From Micropruina sp. (GTDB taxonomy: Bacteria > Actinomycetota > Actinomycetes > Propionibacteriales > Propionibacteriaceae): a stretch of 64,000 nucleotides of DNA. The stretch is from contig JADJTO010000002.1 of assembly GCA_016711105.1 (NCBI GenBank), positions 310,001 to 374,000 on the forward strand, given 5' to 3'. Every line of letters begins with the position of its first letter. The stretch's first letter is position 1. Below are positions 26,298-35,565 of this stretch, piece after piece. The notes beneath the pieces were generated by a model, which was not told the DNA's origin, ran no database searches, and saw only the letters and a list, made by a program, of their open reading frames with translations. The position numbers and the translations under genes are program-made.

Positions 26298-27485
26298 ATG
26301 TCAACGGAGTTGCCGATCCTGGAGCCGGTGGAGCAACGCGTCCTGGGCAGCCTGCTGGAGAAGCAACAGACCGTTCCGGCGTCCTACCCCTTGTCGCTGA
26401 ACTCGCTGCGCGTGGCGTGCAATCAGACCTCGAGCCGCGACCCGGTGAGCGACTATGACGACAAGACGATCGAGGACGTGGCGCGCTCGCTGAAGGCCCG
26501 CGGCCTGCTGCGGATCGTCTGGGCCGGGGCCGGGTCACGCACGCTGAAGTACCACCAACTGCTCGACGAGACCCTGTCCCTGCAGCCGGACGAACGGGCG
26601 CTGCTCTGCGTGCTGTTGCTACGCGGCGCCCAGTCCCCCGGCGAGCTGAAGACCCGCACCGAGCGGATGCACGGCTTCGCCGACCGCGCCGAGGTGGAGG
26701 CCACGCTGCAGCGGATGGCTGCGCTGGGGGCTCCGCTCGTCCGTCAACTTCCCCGACGTGCCGGGCAGCAGGACCATCGCTGGATCCACCTGCTCGGAGC
26801 AGCGCCGGCCGAAGCCGTGGCGCTGGTGTCAACCGCAGCCACCCGGGAGTCCGTCCTGGCCGATGGACCCGCGGCCCGCGATGCCGCCGTGATCGCCTAT
26901 TACGACCAGATCGCCGACGACGAGGCCGAGCGGGTTGGAGAGGAACTGCCGCTCAAACCCTTCGACCTGTGGCTGTTGGACGTCGCCTCGGCTGCCGGTG
27001 ACGCGCCGATCGCGGACGTGGGCTGCGGACCGGGGCAGATCGCGGCCTTCCTGGCCGACTCCGGCGCACGCGTCAGCGGGTTCGACTTCTCGCCGGCCAT
27101 GATCGCCAGGGCCCGGGCCGACTTCCCCGACCTCGACTTCCAGGTCGGCAAGCTCAGCTCGCTCTTACTCCCGGCGACCGCGCCGGCCTGGGGGGCGATC
27201 ATCGCCTGGCACTGCCTGACCCATCTGGCGCCGTCAGAACTGGCGGGAGCCGTGGCCAGCTTGGCCCGCGTCCTCGCTCCGGGTGGCTGGTTGGCCCTTG
27301 CGATGGAGGCAGGCTTCGACCTGCGGCCGATCGCCGAGGGCGTCGCCGTCGTCAGGCACGACAAGGACGAGCTCCTCGCCGCGGTGCTCGCCGCCGGACT
27401 GACCGAGGTGGAGTGGTTCCGACGTGGCCCCTACCCCGGGGAGTCCGGGGAGCAGCTGTTCGTCCTGGCCAGATCGCGGGCGTAA
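26298..27485 (+). CDS. DUF480 (YceH-like) and SAM-dependent methyltransferase fusion
   Basis: 395 residues. Residues 1-170 are a complete YceH/DUF480 domain, two winged helices (LEPVEQRVLGSLLEKQQTVP, YPLSLNSLRVACNQ, SSRDPV). Residues 185-395 are a class I methyltransferase with motif I VGCGPGQIAAFLA, motif II-like GFDFSPAMIARAR and LARVLAPGGWLALA. The join is uninterrupted with no frameshift sign. The methyl acceptor is unknown. The fusion suggests DNA or protein binding by the N-terminus targets the methylation (inference). Confidence 0.88.
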   Translation: MSTELPILEPVEQRVLGSLLEKQQTVPASYPLSLNSLRVACNQTSSRDPVSDYDDKTIEDVARSLKARGLLRIVWAGAGSRTLKYHQLLDETLSLQPDERALLCVLLLRGAQSPGELKTRTERMHGFADRAEVEATLQRMAALGAPLVRQLPRRAGQQDHRWIHLLGAAPAEAVALVSTAATRESVLADGPAARDAAVIAYYDQIADDEAERVGEELPLKPFDLWLLDVASAAGDAPIADVGCGPGQIAAFLADSGARVSGFDFSPAMIARARADFPDLDFQVGKLSSLLLPATAPAWGAIIAWHCLTHLAPSELAGAVASLARVLAPGGWLALAMEAGFDLRPIAEGVAVVRHDKDELLAAVLAAGLTEVEWFRRGPYPGESGEQLFVLARSRA

Positions 27486-27515
27486 CGCCGGGGCCCGGCC
27501 GGGAACTTAGCAGGT

Positions 27516-28034
27516 ATGAAACCCCACGACCCGGCCGCGCTGGCGACTCTCTTCGCTGAGCACAGCCACGCCGTCCGCCGCTACGCCGCCCGCAGGATCG
27601 CCTTCGATTCGGTGGACGACGTGGTCGCCGACGTGTTCGCCATCGCCTGGCGCAAAGGTGTGCCGCCGCACGCTCGTCCGTGGCTGTATCGGACGGCCGC
27701 GCACGTGATCGGCCATCACCACCGCAGCGAAACCCGTCGCCTCCGCCACGAGCGGTCGGGCGGCGAGGACAGTCCGGCGCCGGACGAAGCGGAGCGGATC
27801 GCTCAGCAGGTCATGGTCGAACGCGGCCTGGCCGACCTACCGCCAAACGACGCCGAGATCCTTCGCCTGGCCTATTGGGAAGACCTCAGCAGCGCCGACA
27901 TCGCACGCGTGATCGGCTGCTCCGAGGGTGCGGCTCGAGTCCGGCTGCATCGCGCCCGGGGGCGACTCCAGGCGCTTCTCTTCCCCGACAACATCGACCC
28001 CATCCCCACTCTGATCACTCAGGAGACCCGATGA
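27516..28034 (+). CDS. ECF-type RNA polymerase sigma factor
   Basis: 172 residues. Region 2 spans about 1-70 (LATLFAEHSHAVRRYAARRI, VDDVVADVFAIAWRK, PWLYRTAAHVIGHHHR) and region 4 about 105-160 (LPPNDAEILRLAYWEDLSSA, IGCSEGAARVRLHRARGRL). Its stop overlaps the ATG of the next gene by 4 bp, the usual arrangement for an ECF sigma factor and its membrane partner. Target promoters are not evident in the window. Confidence 0.93.
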   Translation: MKPHDPAALATLFAEHSHAVRRYAARRIAFDSVDDVVADVFAIAWRKGVPPHARPWLYRTAAHVIGHHHRSETRRLRHERSGGEDSPAPDEAERIAQQVMVERGLADLPPNDAEILRLAYWEDLSSADIARVIGCSEGAARVRLHRARGRLQALLFPDNIDPIPTLITQETR

Positions 28035-29035
28035 ACACCCTGGATTCCCGCCTCCGGGCGAGCGACCCCGCCCACGATCTGCCCAGCTACTCCCCTGCCG
28101 AGGCCGACACCCTGCTCGCGAAAGTCACTTCGACCCGCAGCCACCAGTCGCGTCGGACCGCCATCCTCGTGGCCGCTTCTCTGGCGGTCGGAGCGCTGGT
28201 CAGCCAGACCCTGCTCCCGTTCGGTGGCGGGGCAACCGCGGCGGCCGCTGACCTGCTCGACCGGGCGTCTCTGATCACCGCGGACCCGCCGTCCCGGCCC
28301 GATCAGTACTGGAAGGTCACCACCACGAGTACCACCAGCGACATCCTTGGCGAGGGTGAGTGGGGCGACCCGCTCACCGTCTCGGTGCTGAGAGAGGCCG
28401 AGCGTGTCACCTTCATGGCCGTGGACGGCACCCGTCCGAGCTGGTTCTCCGACCGCACTGGCCCCTACACCCGCCAGATCTCCGGACCCCCCACCGCGTT
28501 GCCCGAGGTCGGCTGGAGCACCGCCAAGAGGTGGACGTCCAACCTGTCACCTCGTCAATCCGCGGCGGCTGCGCTTGATTTGCCCAGCGATCCCACCCTG
28601 CTGAGGGCAGAGTTGTACCGCGCGGCCCACGGCAGGGGGGTATCTCTCGACGGCGAAGTGGTCGTTCTGGTCGCGGACGCGCTGCGGGACCTGCCCATCC
28701 CGGCCGCGCTGCGGCAAGCCATGTTCCAGGTCTTGAAGACTATCCCGGGCGTGGACGTGCTGGAGTCAGGGCTCACCTTCGGCGGACGCCATGCGGTCGC
28801 GCTCGGACGACTGGAAGCCGTCAGCAGCATCCGTCAAGAGCTGATCTTCGACGCCGACACGGGCGAGTTCCTGGGCGAAAGAGGGGTCTACTCGAACCTA
28901 CCGGGCCACCCAGCCCAGGAATCGTCGATTCGGCGCGAGCTGGTCGACGCCGTCGACCCGGACGTGGTGGCAACCGCCCGTCACCAGCAGTGCGAAGCCG
29001 ATGCTGCAGGCAAAGTGGAATGCCGAGTGAAGTAG
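28031..29035 (+). CDS. CU044_5270-like membrane protein, probable anti-sigma partner
   Basis: 334 residues. A 45-residue cytoplasmic N-terminus (MNTLDSRLRASDPAHDLPSY) precedes one membrane helix (TAILVAASLAVGALVSQTL), and then a large extracellular domain of the CU044_5270 type (YWKVTTTSTTSD, VSSIRQELIFDADTGEFLGE). Families of this shape sit behind ECF sigma genes in Actinobacteria. No zinc HxxxCxxC anti-sigma motif is visible, so sequestering of the sigma factor is plausible by context but unproven. Confidence 0.75.
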   Translation: MNTLDSRLRASDPAHDLPSYSPAEADTLLAKVTSTRSHQSRRTAILVAASLAVGALVSQTLLPFGGGATAAAADLLDRASLITADPPSRPDQYWKVTTTSTTSDILGEGEWGDPLTVSVLREAERVTFMAVDGTRPSWFSDRTGPYTRQISGPPTALPEVGWSTAKRWTSNLSPRQSAAAALDLPSDPTLLRAELYRAAHGRGVSLDGEVVVLVADALRDLPIPAALRQAMFQVLKTIPGVDVLESGLTFGGRHAVALGRLEAVSSIRQELIFDADTGEFLGERGVYSNLPGHPAQESSIRRELVDAVDPDVVATARHQQCEADAAGKVECRVK

Positions 29036-29038
29036 GGA

Positions 29039-29851
29039 TCAGCCACCCAGCACGTCGCCGAGGTAGGTCGAGATCGCGGCCACGATCTGTTCCTCGGCGA
29101 CACTGCGGGAGACCGTGGGGAGGCCGTCACCGGCCTGAGGCCCGTAGCGGCCGAAGAAGGCGTGCACCGCACCGTTGAGCACGACCAGTTGGCTGGTCGG
29201 GGCGAGCTGCGCCATCCCGGCGCGCAGCTCGTCCGGGGTGGCCAGCTTGTCGTGTTCGGCCGCGACCACCAGGCTCGGCCAGGCGGCCTTGCTCAGGTCT
29301 GACCCGGCCGGCGGATAGGCCCCCAGCAACACCAGACCCACCAGCGCGTTGGGTTGACCCGCGGCCCACTGGGCACCCATGGCGCCGCCCAGGGAGTGCC
29401 CGATCAGCACGACCCGACGAGAGGAGCCGTAATGGGCGATCAGTCCGGCGGCCCGGTCGCTGTCGGTCACCGCCAGGTCGAACGGCAGCTCGGGAATCAC
29501 CACCAGATGGCCTAAGCCGGCGAGCCGCCGAGAGAGCCACTCGTACGCCTGCGGACGCACCAGCCCGCCGGGGTAGATGATCACCAGACTCGTGCCCCGG
29601 TCTCTGGCCGGCTCGACCACCAGGACACGTCCCTCAACGTCATCGAGTCGCACCCGGGTCGCGGACGAGTCGGCGTCGCTGATCGCGTCCTGCCCCAGGA
29701 CCAGCGGGGGACGCAGGACGAGCGGCTGGGCCAGGCCGATGGCGTAACCCAGCCCGAGCGTGAGCGCCAACACCAGCACCCGCCGCCACCGGCGAGCCGG
29801 GCGCGGGGCCTTCAGATCCCGAGACCGCTCAACGGAGCCGCGGCCGAACAT
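29039..29851 (-). CDS. Alpha/beta hydrolase, membrane-anchored or secreted
   Basis: 270 residues. A basic N-terminus and hydrophobic segment (VLVLALTLGLGYAIGLA, about 26-44) anchor or export the protein. The hydrolase domain has the nucleophile elbow GHSLGG, an acid-bearing strand VVAAEHDKLAT and the catalytic His in GAVHAFFG. It fits the alpha/beta hydrolase fold-5 group; the substrate is unknown. The ATG start overlaps the 3' end of ygfZ by 23 bp on the same strand; it is convergent with the preceding gene, 3 bp apart. Confidence 0.85.
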   Translation of the reverse strand: MFGRGSVERSRDLKAPRPARRWRRVLVLALTLGLGYAIGLAQPLVLRPPLVLGQDAISDADSSATRVRLDDVEGRVLVVEPARDRGTSLVIIYPGGLVRPQAYEWLSRRLAGLGHLVVIPELPFDLAVTDSDRAAGLIAHYGSSRRVVLIGHSLGGAMGAQWAAGQPNALVGLVLLGAYPPAGSDLSKAAWPSLVVAAEHDKLATPDELRAGMAQLAPTSQLVVLNGAVHAFFGRYGPQAGDGLPTVSRSVAEEQIVAAISTYLGDVLGG

Positions 29852-30758
29852 GCAGCCCCACCTCCGGATCGACGAGCGGCTCCTGGGAGGCGGCGATCTC
29901 CCCCACGAGCAGTTCGGCGTCCGGCGGCACGCTGCGCTTGACCAGGGCCAACCCGATCGGGCCGAGCTCGAAGTGCCGGGCCGAGGTGCCGACGCGGCCG
30001 ATCACCCGCCCCTCCAGCAGCAGCTCGGCACCCACCTCGGGCAGGGTGTCGACGCTGCCGTCCAGCAGCAGCAGGGTCAGCCGGCGTGGTGGCCGGCCCA
30101 GGTTGTAGACCCGCGCCACCGTCTCCTGGCCGGGATAGCAGCCCTTGCGCAAGTGGACCGCCGGCCCCAACAGGTCACCGACCGGATTGGCTAGTTCATT
30201 GGGAATCGTCTTGTCGTCGGTGTCGAGGAAGATCCGGGGAACGCCGTCGGCGATCCGCAGCGCCTCCCAGGCCCAGGTGCCGGCGCGCACCGGGCCGAGC
30301 GTGGCCTCCACCTGATCGCGCGGCACGATCCGCGGCCCTGCGGCCCCGCCGGCTGAAGCCGGTGCGATCACCAGGGCGTGGGACGTGGCTCGAGAGGCGA
30401 TCTCCGCCCGGGCCGCGAAACGCATCCGGGTCAACCAGGCTAAAAGGGCTTCTTCGTGGCCCGGTTCGGTGCTCCCCCACAGCGTTTCGCCGTCGTCAAC
30501 GGCGGTGAAGGCGTGGGCGAGGTGACCGTGCGCGTCCAGGATGTAGGCCTGCGTCCACACCCCGGGGGCCAGGTCGTCGATCTTCTGCGACACGATGTTG
30601 TTCAGCCAGCTGAGCCGATCCGGCCCGGCCACCGTGAACACCGGACGATGCGACAGGTCGACCCCGGCCGCCCCCTCGGCGAGCAGCCGCTGCTCGCGCA
30701 GTGGATCGCCGTAATGCCAGGCGACGCCCGCGTCCGGCCCTGCCAGCTGGGGAATCAT
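29829..30758 (-). CDS. ygfZ: YgfZ/GcvT-fold folate-binding protein
   Basis: 309 residues. Start placed at the ATG at 30756-30758, which overlaps the stop of the upstream gene by 4 bp (ATGA), rather than the open-frame start at 30779. The family motif KGCYPGQETVAR is present; its cysteine is typical of YgfZ proteins, which help make or repair iron-sulfur clusters using tetrahydrofolate. The GcvT-like fold covers the N-terminal two thirds (RPVFTVAGPDRLSWLNNI). Confidence 0.93.
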   Translation of the reverse strand: MIPQLAGPDAGVAWHYGDPLREQRLLAEGAAGVDLSHRPVFTVAGPDRLSWLNNIVSQKIDDLAPGVWTQAYILDAHGHLAHAFTAVDDGETLWGSTEPGHEEALLAWLTRMRFAARAEIASRATSHALVIAPASAGGAAGPRIVPRDQVEATLGPVRAGTWAWEALRIADGVPRIFLDTDDKTIPNELANPVGDLLGPAVHLRKGCYPGQETVARVYNLGRPPRRLTLLLLDGSVDTLPEVGAELLLEGRVIGRVGTSARHFELGPIGLALVKRSVPPDAELLVGEIAASQEPLVDPEVGLHVRPRLR

Positions 30759-31252
30759 CGTCGAACCAACGTGGCCCACACGTAGGGGCGCAGCGGATGC
30801 TGCTCAGTGGAACGGTCGAAGGAGTACATCAGTTTTCCCTCCACCGTGCCGTAGAGCCGGCGGCCTGAGGTGTAGGCGACCTTGGCGTCAGCGGTGCGCG
30901 CGACCGCGTCCGTGATCAGGTCCACCCGGCCCGGGCTGAGCTTGCCGTACCAGACTTCGGCGAAACCGTCCGGGCTGCACATCACCACATCGACAGTGCC
31001 GTCCTTGAGTGGCCGCCAGAAGCCGGTCTCCATCATCAGCGGACGCACCGGAGCCCCGGCGGCGTCCACCTCAAAGGTTTGGGCCAGGTAATGCAGATAG
31101 TCACCGCCGTTGTCGGCGAAGTCGATCTGCTGGGAGAAGGGGATCTTCTCCTCGCCCGGCCATTCGCGATAGCCGGTTCCTTCCCAGCGACCGCGCAGCC
31201 AGGCCAGCCCGATCAGGTCAGGGTTCAGGTCGGAGGGGATTTCGAAGCTCAC
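30755..31252 (-). CDS. Nitrobindin-like heme-binding beta-barrel protein
   Basis: 165 residues, the length of Mycobacterium Rv2717c. The FABP-like (THAP4/nitrobindin, DUF1794) domain has the opening LRGRWEGTGYREWPG, the YLAQTFEVD strand and a late histidine in EQHPLRPYVWATLVRR that may be the heme ligand. Relatives bind ferric heme and isomerise peroxynitrite. Overlaps ygfZ by 4 bp, forming a three-gene run nitrobindin-ygfZ-hydrolase. Confidence 0.88.
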   Translation of the reverse strand: MSFEIPSDLNPDLIGLAWLRGRWEGTGYREWPGEEKIPFSQQIDFADNGGDYLHYLAQTFEVDAAGAPVRPLMMETGFWRPLKDGTVDVVMCSPDGFAEVWYGKLSPGRVDLITDAVARTADAKVAYTSGRRLYGTVEGKLMYSFDRSTEQHPLRPYVWATLVRR

Positions 31253-31365
31253 GCCAGGTTCCTTCGGATCATCGCCGGAGACTCTCCCGGCTGCTCGCGA
31301 GTGTAACCAGCGGCGCGGCGGCTTTGTTCCGGGGGCGAATCGCGGCGGCCCGCTAGCCTCACCGT

Positions 31366-31797
31366 GTGAGAGCGGTCGTGCAGCGGGTGAGTGCGGCGTC
31401 CGTCGCGGTGGACGGCGAGCTGATCGGGTCGATCGACTCCCCCGGCCTGGTGGTGCTCCTCGGGGTCACGCACACCGACGATGCGACGATCGCCGACAAG
31501 CTGGCCGACAAGATCTGGCAGCTGCGCATCCTCCGCGATGAGCGAAGCTGCGCCGAGCTCGGGGCTCCACTGCTCGTGGTCAGCCAATTCACTCTCTACG
31601 CCGACACCCGCAAAGGACGCCGCCCCTCGTGGAGCGCGGCGGCACCGCGTCCGCACAGTGAACCCCTGGTGGAGGAGTTCGTGGCCGCCCTCCGGCGTCG
31701 CGGGGCCAGGGTGGAAACCGGTCGTTTCGGCGCCATGATGACGGTCAATCTGGTCAACGACGGCCCGATGACGCTCGTCCTGGATCTGCCTGACTGA
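31366..31797 (+). CDS. dtd: D-aminoacyl-tRNA deacylase
   Basis: 143 residues from a GTG (VRAVVQRVSAASVAVDGE), the family length. It hydrolyses D-amino acids from tRNA. Both signature elements are present: SQFTLYADTRKGRRPS and the C-terminal NDGPMTLVLD with the Gly-cisPro pair. It stands alone, divergent from the nitrobindin-like gene and 78 bp upstream of glnR. Confidence 0.96.
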   Translation: MRAVVQRVSAASVAVDGELIGSIDSPGLVVLLGVTHTDDATIADKLADKIWQLRILRDERSCAELGAPLLVVSQFTLYADTRKGRRPSWSAAAPRPHSEPLVEEFVAALRRRGARVETGRFGAMMTVNLVNDGPMTLVLDLPD

Positions 31798-31875
31798 CCT
31801 CGCCCGGCCGTTTCATTCCCCAGGCACCCCCAGAGTTCACTATTGTGACCCTGTCATCGGTTCCGGGGAGGTGGA

Positions 31876-32535
31876 ATGGCACAGCTTCTGGTCGTGGGTA
31901 GCAGCACCGCAAACAGCCTCCCCGCTTTGGCGTTGCTGTCCCACGACATCACGCTGGCTCCTGCCGATTCCACGGCCCTCACCGATTCGGCGCGCAGTGA
32001 TGTGGTCATCGTGGACGGCAGCGGCGATCTGGCCGCCGCCCGAATGATGTGCCGCCTGTTCAAGTCCAGCGGCATCACCCTGCCGATCCTGCTCGTCGTC
32101 ACCGAGGGCGGCCTGGCCGCCTTGACCGGCGATTGGGGCATCGGCGATGTGATTGTGGACGGCGCAGGCCCGGCCGAGTTCGACGCCCGGATCCGGCTGA
32201 TGCTCAGCGCCCGCAGCAGCGACGGCCTGATCAGCTCCGGCGGCATCGTGATCGACGAGGGCGCCTACTCCGCCATCCTCAACGATGCTCCCCTCGACCT
32301 CACCTACACCGAGTTCGAGCTGCTCAAGTATCTGGTGCAGCACCCGGGCCGCGTCTTCAGCCGGGAGCACCTGTTGGCCGACGTCTGGGGGTACGACTAC
32401 TACGGCGGCACCCGCACCGTCGACGTTCACATCCGGCGGCTGAGGGCCAAGCTCGGCACCGAGCACGAGGCCCTGATCGGCACCGTCCGCAACGTGGGCT
32501 ACCGGTTCAGCCCGGACGGGGTCCCTCGGCACTGA
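31876..32535 (+). CDS. glnR: GlnR-type nitrogen response regulator
   Basis: 219 residues. The receiver-like domain has the unusual GlnR sequence (LLSHDITLAPADSTALTD, TEGGLAALTGDWGIGDV); Asp47 sits where phosphorylation would occur, but GlnR proteins are considered orphan regulators acting as homodimers. The C-terminal OmpR winged helix is strongly conserved (YTEFELLKYLVQHPGRVFSR, VWGYDYYGGTRTVDVHIRRL). A GGGGAGG ribosome binding site precedes the ATG. The following gene is mshD, as in Mycobacterium Rv0818-Rv0819. Confidence 0.94.
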   Translation: MAQLLVVGSSTANSLPALALLSHDITLAPADSTALTDSARSDVVIVDGSGDLAAARMMCRLFKSSGITLPILLVVTEGGLAALTGDWGIGDVIVDGAGPAEFDARIRLMLSARSSDGLISSGGIVIDEGAYSAILNDAPLDLTYTEFELLKYLVQHPGRVFSREHLLADVWGYDYYGGTRTVDVHIRRLRAKLGTEHEALIGTVRNVGYRFSPDGVPRH

Positions 32536-32560
32536 GACGGCTGGGCCATAGGCTGGGTTC

Positions 32561-33457
32561 ATGCTGATCCTCGAGGAGTTGAGCGACGCCCAGGCCGAAG
32601 CAGTGGCCCACCTGGCCGCCCTGGTTGCCGCAGCGGACGGCGTTCCTCCCCTGAATGAGGAAGCCACCCTGTTGCTCCGCGAGCACCGACCCGGCACCCG
32701 ACACATGCTGCTCGGCGGGGAAGATCAGCTGGTCGGCTACGCCCAATCGGACGCCCGGTACACAAGCGCCCAGCTCTTCGTCCACCCAGACCAGCGGTGC
32801 AAGGGCTTGGGCAGTCGGCTGCTGGAGGAACTGGCGGCGCAAACTCCCACCCCGGCCCTGTGGGCATTCGGGGATCTTCCGGCGGCCCGGGCGCTGGCTC
32901 AGCGGCACGGGTGGGGGGCTGTGCGGGAACTGCTGGTGCTGGAACGTCCACTCGACTCGGGGAATCCTGGTGAAGCCGCCACCCGCCAGGAGGATTTCCG
33001 ACTCACCGGCTTCGACCCGCCGACCGACGCCGAGGCCTTCCTGGCGCTGAACGCCGCCGCTTTTGCCGGCCACCCCGAACAAGGCCAGTTCTCGCTGGAG
33101 GACCTGCAGCAGCGGATGGCCGAGCCCTGGTTCGACCCGGCCGGGTTGATCCTGGCCTGGGACGCCGACGGCCTGGCCGGCTTTCATTGGACGAAGCGGC
33201 ACTCGGCGGAGTTGGGCGAGGTCTATGTGATCGCCACCGCCCCCCGGGTCAGGGGCCGTGGGCTGGGCTCCGTACTGCTGGCGGCCGGCCTGGAACACTT
33301 AGCTCGACTCGGCTGCCGCCGCGTCCTGCTCTACGTCGACAGCGCCAACACCAGCGCGGTAGAAATGTATCTCCACGGTGGTTTCGGCCTCGCCAAGAGC
33401 GACGTCTGCTACGCACCGACCCAACCGCCTCATCTTCCCCAAGGAGCCCCATCATGA
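32561..33457 (+). CDS. mshD: Mycothiol synthase
   Basis: 298 residues with two GNAT domains (about 1-135 and 145-295). MshD acetylates Cys-GlcN-Ins in the last step of mycothiol synthesis. The second, active domain holds the acetyl-CoA motif VRGRGLGSVLL, and LLYVDSANTSAVEMYLHGGF is the MshD ending. It follows glnR by 25 bp, and its stop overlaps the ppk1 start by 4 bp, so nitrogen regulator, thiol synthesis and polyphosphate kinase appear to share one transcript. Confidence 0.93.
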   Translation: MLILEELSDAQAEAVAHLAALVAAADGVPPLNEEATLLLREHRPGTRHMLLGGEDQLVGYAQSDARYTSAQLFVHPDQRCKGLGSRLLEELAAQTPTPALWAFGDLPAARALAQRHGWGAVRELLVLERPLDSGNPGEAATRQEDFRLTGFDPPTDAEAFLALNAAAFAGHPEQGQFSLEDLQQRMAEPWFDPAGLILAWDADGLAGFHWTKRHSAELGEVYVIATAPRVRGRGLGSVLLAAGLEHLARLGCRRVLLYVDSANTSAVEMYLHGGFGLAKSDVCYAPTQPPHLPQGAPS

Positions 33458-35565
33458 GCGCCGACGCCGTCGTGCTCGACGTCGCCCCCCTGGAGCTGCC
33501 TGAGGGCAGGTTCTCCGACCGCGAGCTCAGTTGGCTGGCTTTCAACACTCGGGTGCTGGATCTGGCCCGGGATACCGCCAGGGTGCCGCTGTTGGAACGA
33601 GCCAAATTTCTGGCCATCTTCTCCTCCAATCTGGACGAGTTCTTCATGGTCCGCGTCGCCGGGTTGAAGCGCCGGATCTCGGCCGGCGTGGCCGTCCCGA
33701 GCGCGTCGGGGATCCTGCCGCGGGACCTGCATGAGTTGCTGCTCGGCCGGACGCACGAACTGCTCACCGAGCAGGCCAGGGTGTTCGCCGAAGACATTCG
33801 CCCCGCCCTTGCCTTACGAGGGATCGAGATTCTGCGCTGGGATCAGCTGACGGTGCAGGAGAGGGAGCGCATGACCACCCTGTTCGAGGAGCGGATCTTC
33901 CCCGTCCTGACCCCGCTCGCGGTCGATCCGTCGCACCCCTTCCCCTACATTTCGGGGCTGTCCAACAACTTGGCAGTCCTGCTGAAGAACCCCCAGACCG
34001 GCGCCCGCCAGTTCGCCCGGGTGAAGGTCCCGACGGTGCTGAGTCGCTTCCTGCCCTTGGGAGAGGGCAGGTTCCTCTCGATCGAGGATTTGATCGCCAA
34101 CCACTTGGGTCGGCTGTTCTCCGGCATGCAGGTACTCGACCACAGCACCTTCCGGGTCACCCGGAACGAGGACGTCGAGGTCGAGGAGGACGACGCCGAG
34201 AACCTGCTCTTCGCCCTGGAGAAAGAGCTGCTGCGGCGCAAGGTCGGACGTCCGCCGGTGCGCCTGGAGGTCGAGGACGACATTGACGACCGGATCCTGA
34301 AGCTCCTGGTCTCGGAGTTGGACATCTCGGAGAAGGAGGTGTTCAAGCTCCCCGCCCCGCTGGACTTGGGCGGCCTGTTCTCCCTCACCGCGGTGGATCG
34401 GGAGTCTTTGCAGTACCCGTCGTTCCTGCCCAAGACACATCCCGAGTTGGCCGAGGTGGAGACCGCCCAACCCGCGGATATGTTCGCGGCCCTGAAGCAG
34501 CGCGACGTGCTCCTGCACCACCCCTACGACTCCTTCGCCACCAGCGTGCAGCGCTTTATCGAGCAGGCTGCAGCCGACCCGGCGGTGCTCGCGATCAAGC
34601 AGACCCTCTACCGGACGTCCGGGGACTCCCCGATCATCGACGCCCTGGTCGAAGCCGCCCAAGCCGGTAAGCAGGTGCTGGTGTTGGTCGAGATCAAGGC
34701 CCGCTTCGACGAGCAAGCCAACATTGATTGGGCGCGCAAGCTGGAACGGGCCGGCTGCCATGTGGTCTACGGCATGATCGGTCTGAAGACCCACAGCAAG
34801 CTGAGCCTGGTGGTCCGTGATGAGCCCGAAGGGCTGCGCCGCTACGCCCACATCGGAACCGGCAACTACAACCCGAAAACCGCCCGGATGTATGAGGACA
34901 TGGGGCTGCTCACCTCGAATTCGGTGATCACCGATGATGTCGCGCGGCTGTTCAACCACCTCTCCGGGATGGGCCAGGAAACCCACTACAAGCGTCTGTT
35001 GGTGGCGCCGCATGGGATTCGCCGCGGCCTGATCTCCTTCATTGAGGACGAGATCGCGCAGCAGCGGGCCGGTGGCCGCGGTCACGTCCGGATCAAGGTG
35101 AATTCCATCGTCGACGAAGCCGTCATCGATTCGCTGTACCGGGCGTCCCAAGCCGGGGTTCAGGTGGATCTGTGGGTCCGCGGCATTTGCAGCGTGCGGC
35201 CCGGAGTTCCCGGGTTGAGCGAGAACATTCGGGTGCGCTCGATTCTGGGACGCTTTCTGGAGCACAGTCGTCTGTTCTGGTTCGCCAACGGTGGGGCTCC
35301 GCGGGTCGGAATCGGTTCCTGCGACCTGATGCACCGCAACCTCGATCGTCGGGTAGAAGTGTTAGTATCGCTAACCAATCCAAGACACCTGGCCCAAATA
35401 GAGGACCTGTTCACCTTGGCCTTCAGCGATGACACGGCGTCCTGGTGGCTCAATGGTGACACGTGGACTCAGCGAACCACCGACGCCGAGGGGCAGCCCT
35501 TGATCGACCTTCAGGAGCATCTGATCCAGGCCGTCCGAGGCCGCCGGATGGAGCGATCAAACTGA
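33454..35565 (+). CDS. ppk1: Polyphosphate kinase 1
   Basis: 703 residues from the ATG at 33454, which overlaps the mshD stop (ATGA); the open frame to 33187 is an mshD shadow. It makes polyphosphate from ATP. N-domain NLDEFFMVRVAGLKRR, head domain, and two C-terminal phospholipase-D-like domains carry the catalytic histidines His447 (KTHSKLSLVVR) and His627 (LMHRNLDRRVE). FARVKVPTVLSRF and YAHIGTGNYNPKTA are further family blocks. Proximity to the Pho genes is in keeping with phosphate storage, but no PHO box was found before it. Confidence 0.96.
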   Translation: MSADAVVLDVAPLELPEGRFSDRELSWLAFNTRVLDLARDTARVPLLERAKFLAIFSSNLDEFFMVRVAGLKRRISAGVAVPSASGILPRDLHELLLGRTHELLTEQARVFAEDIRPALALRGIEILRWDQLTVQERERMTTLFEERIFPVLTPLAVDPSHPFPYISGLSNNLAVLLKNPQTGARQFARVKVPTVLSRFLPLGEGRFLSIEDLIANHLGRLFSGMQVLDHSTFRVTRNEDVEVEEDDAENLLFALEKELLRRKVGRPPVRLEVEDDIDDRILKLLVSELDISEKEVFKLPAPLDLGGLFSLTAVDRESLQYPSFLPKTHPELAEVETAQPADMFAALKQRDVLLHHPYDSFATSVQRFIEQAAADPAVLAIKQTLYRTSGDSPIIDALVEAAQAGKQVLVLVEIKARFDEQANIDWARKLERAGCHVVYGMIGLKTHSKLSLVVRDEPEGLRRYAHIGTGNYNPKTARMYEDMGLLTSNSVITDDVARLFNHLSGMGQETHYKRLLVAPHGIRRGLISFIEDEIAQQRAGGRGHVRIKVNSIVDEAVIDSLYRASQAGVQVDLWVRGICSVRPGVPGLSENIRVRSILGRFLEHSRLFWFANGGAPRVGIGSCDLMHRNLDRRVEVLVSLTNPRHLAQIEDLFTLAFSDDTASWWLNGDTWTQRTTDAEGQPLIDLQEHLIQAVRGRRMERSN

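Noticed and set aside
31830..31860. PHO-box half-site before glnR (GTTCACTATTG)
   Set aside because: Only one unit fits; the next 11 bp do not match, so it is not called as a site despite known PhoP control of glnR in Streptomyces.
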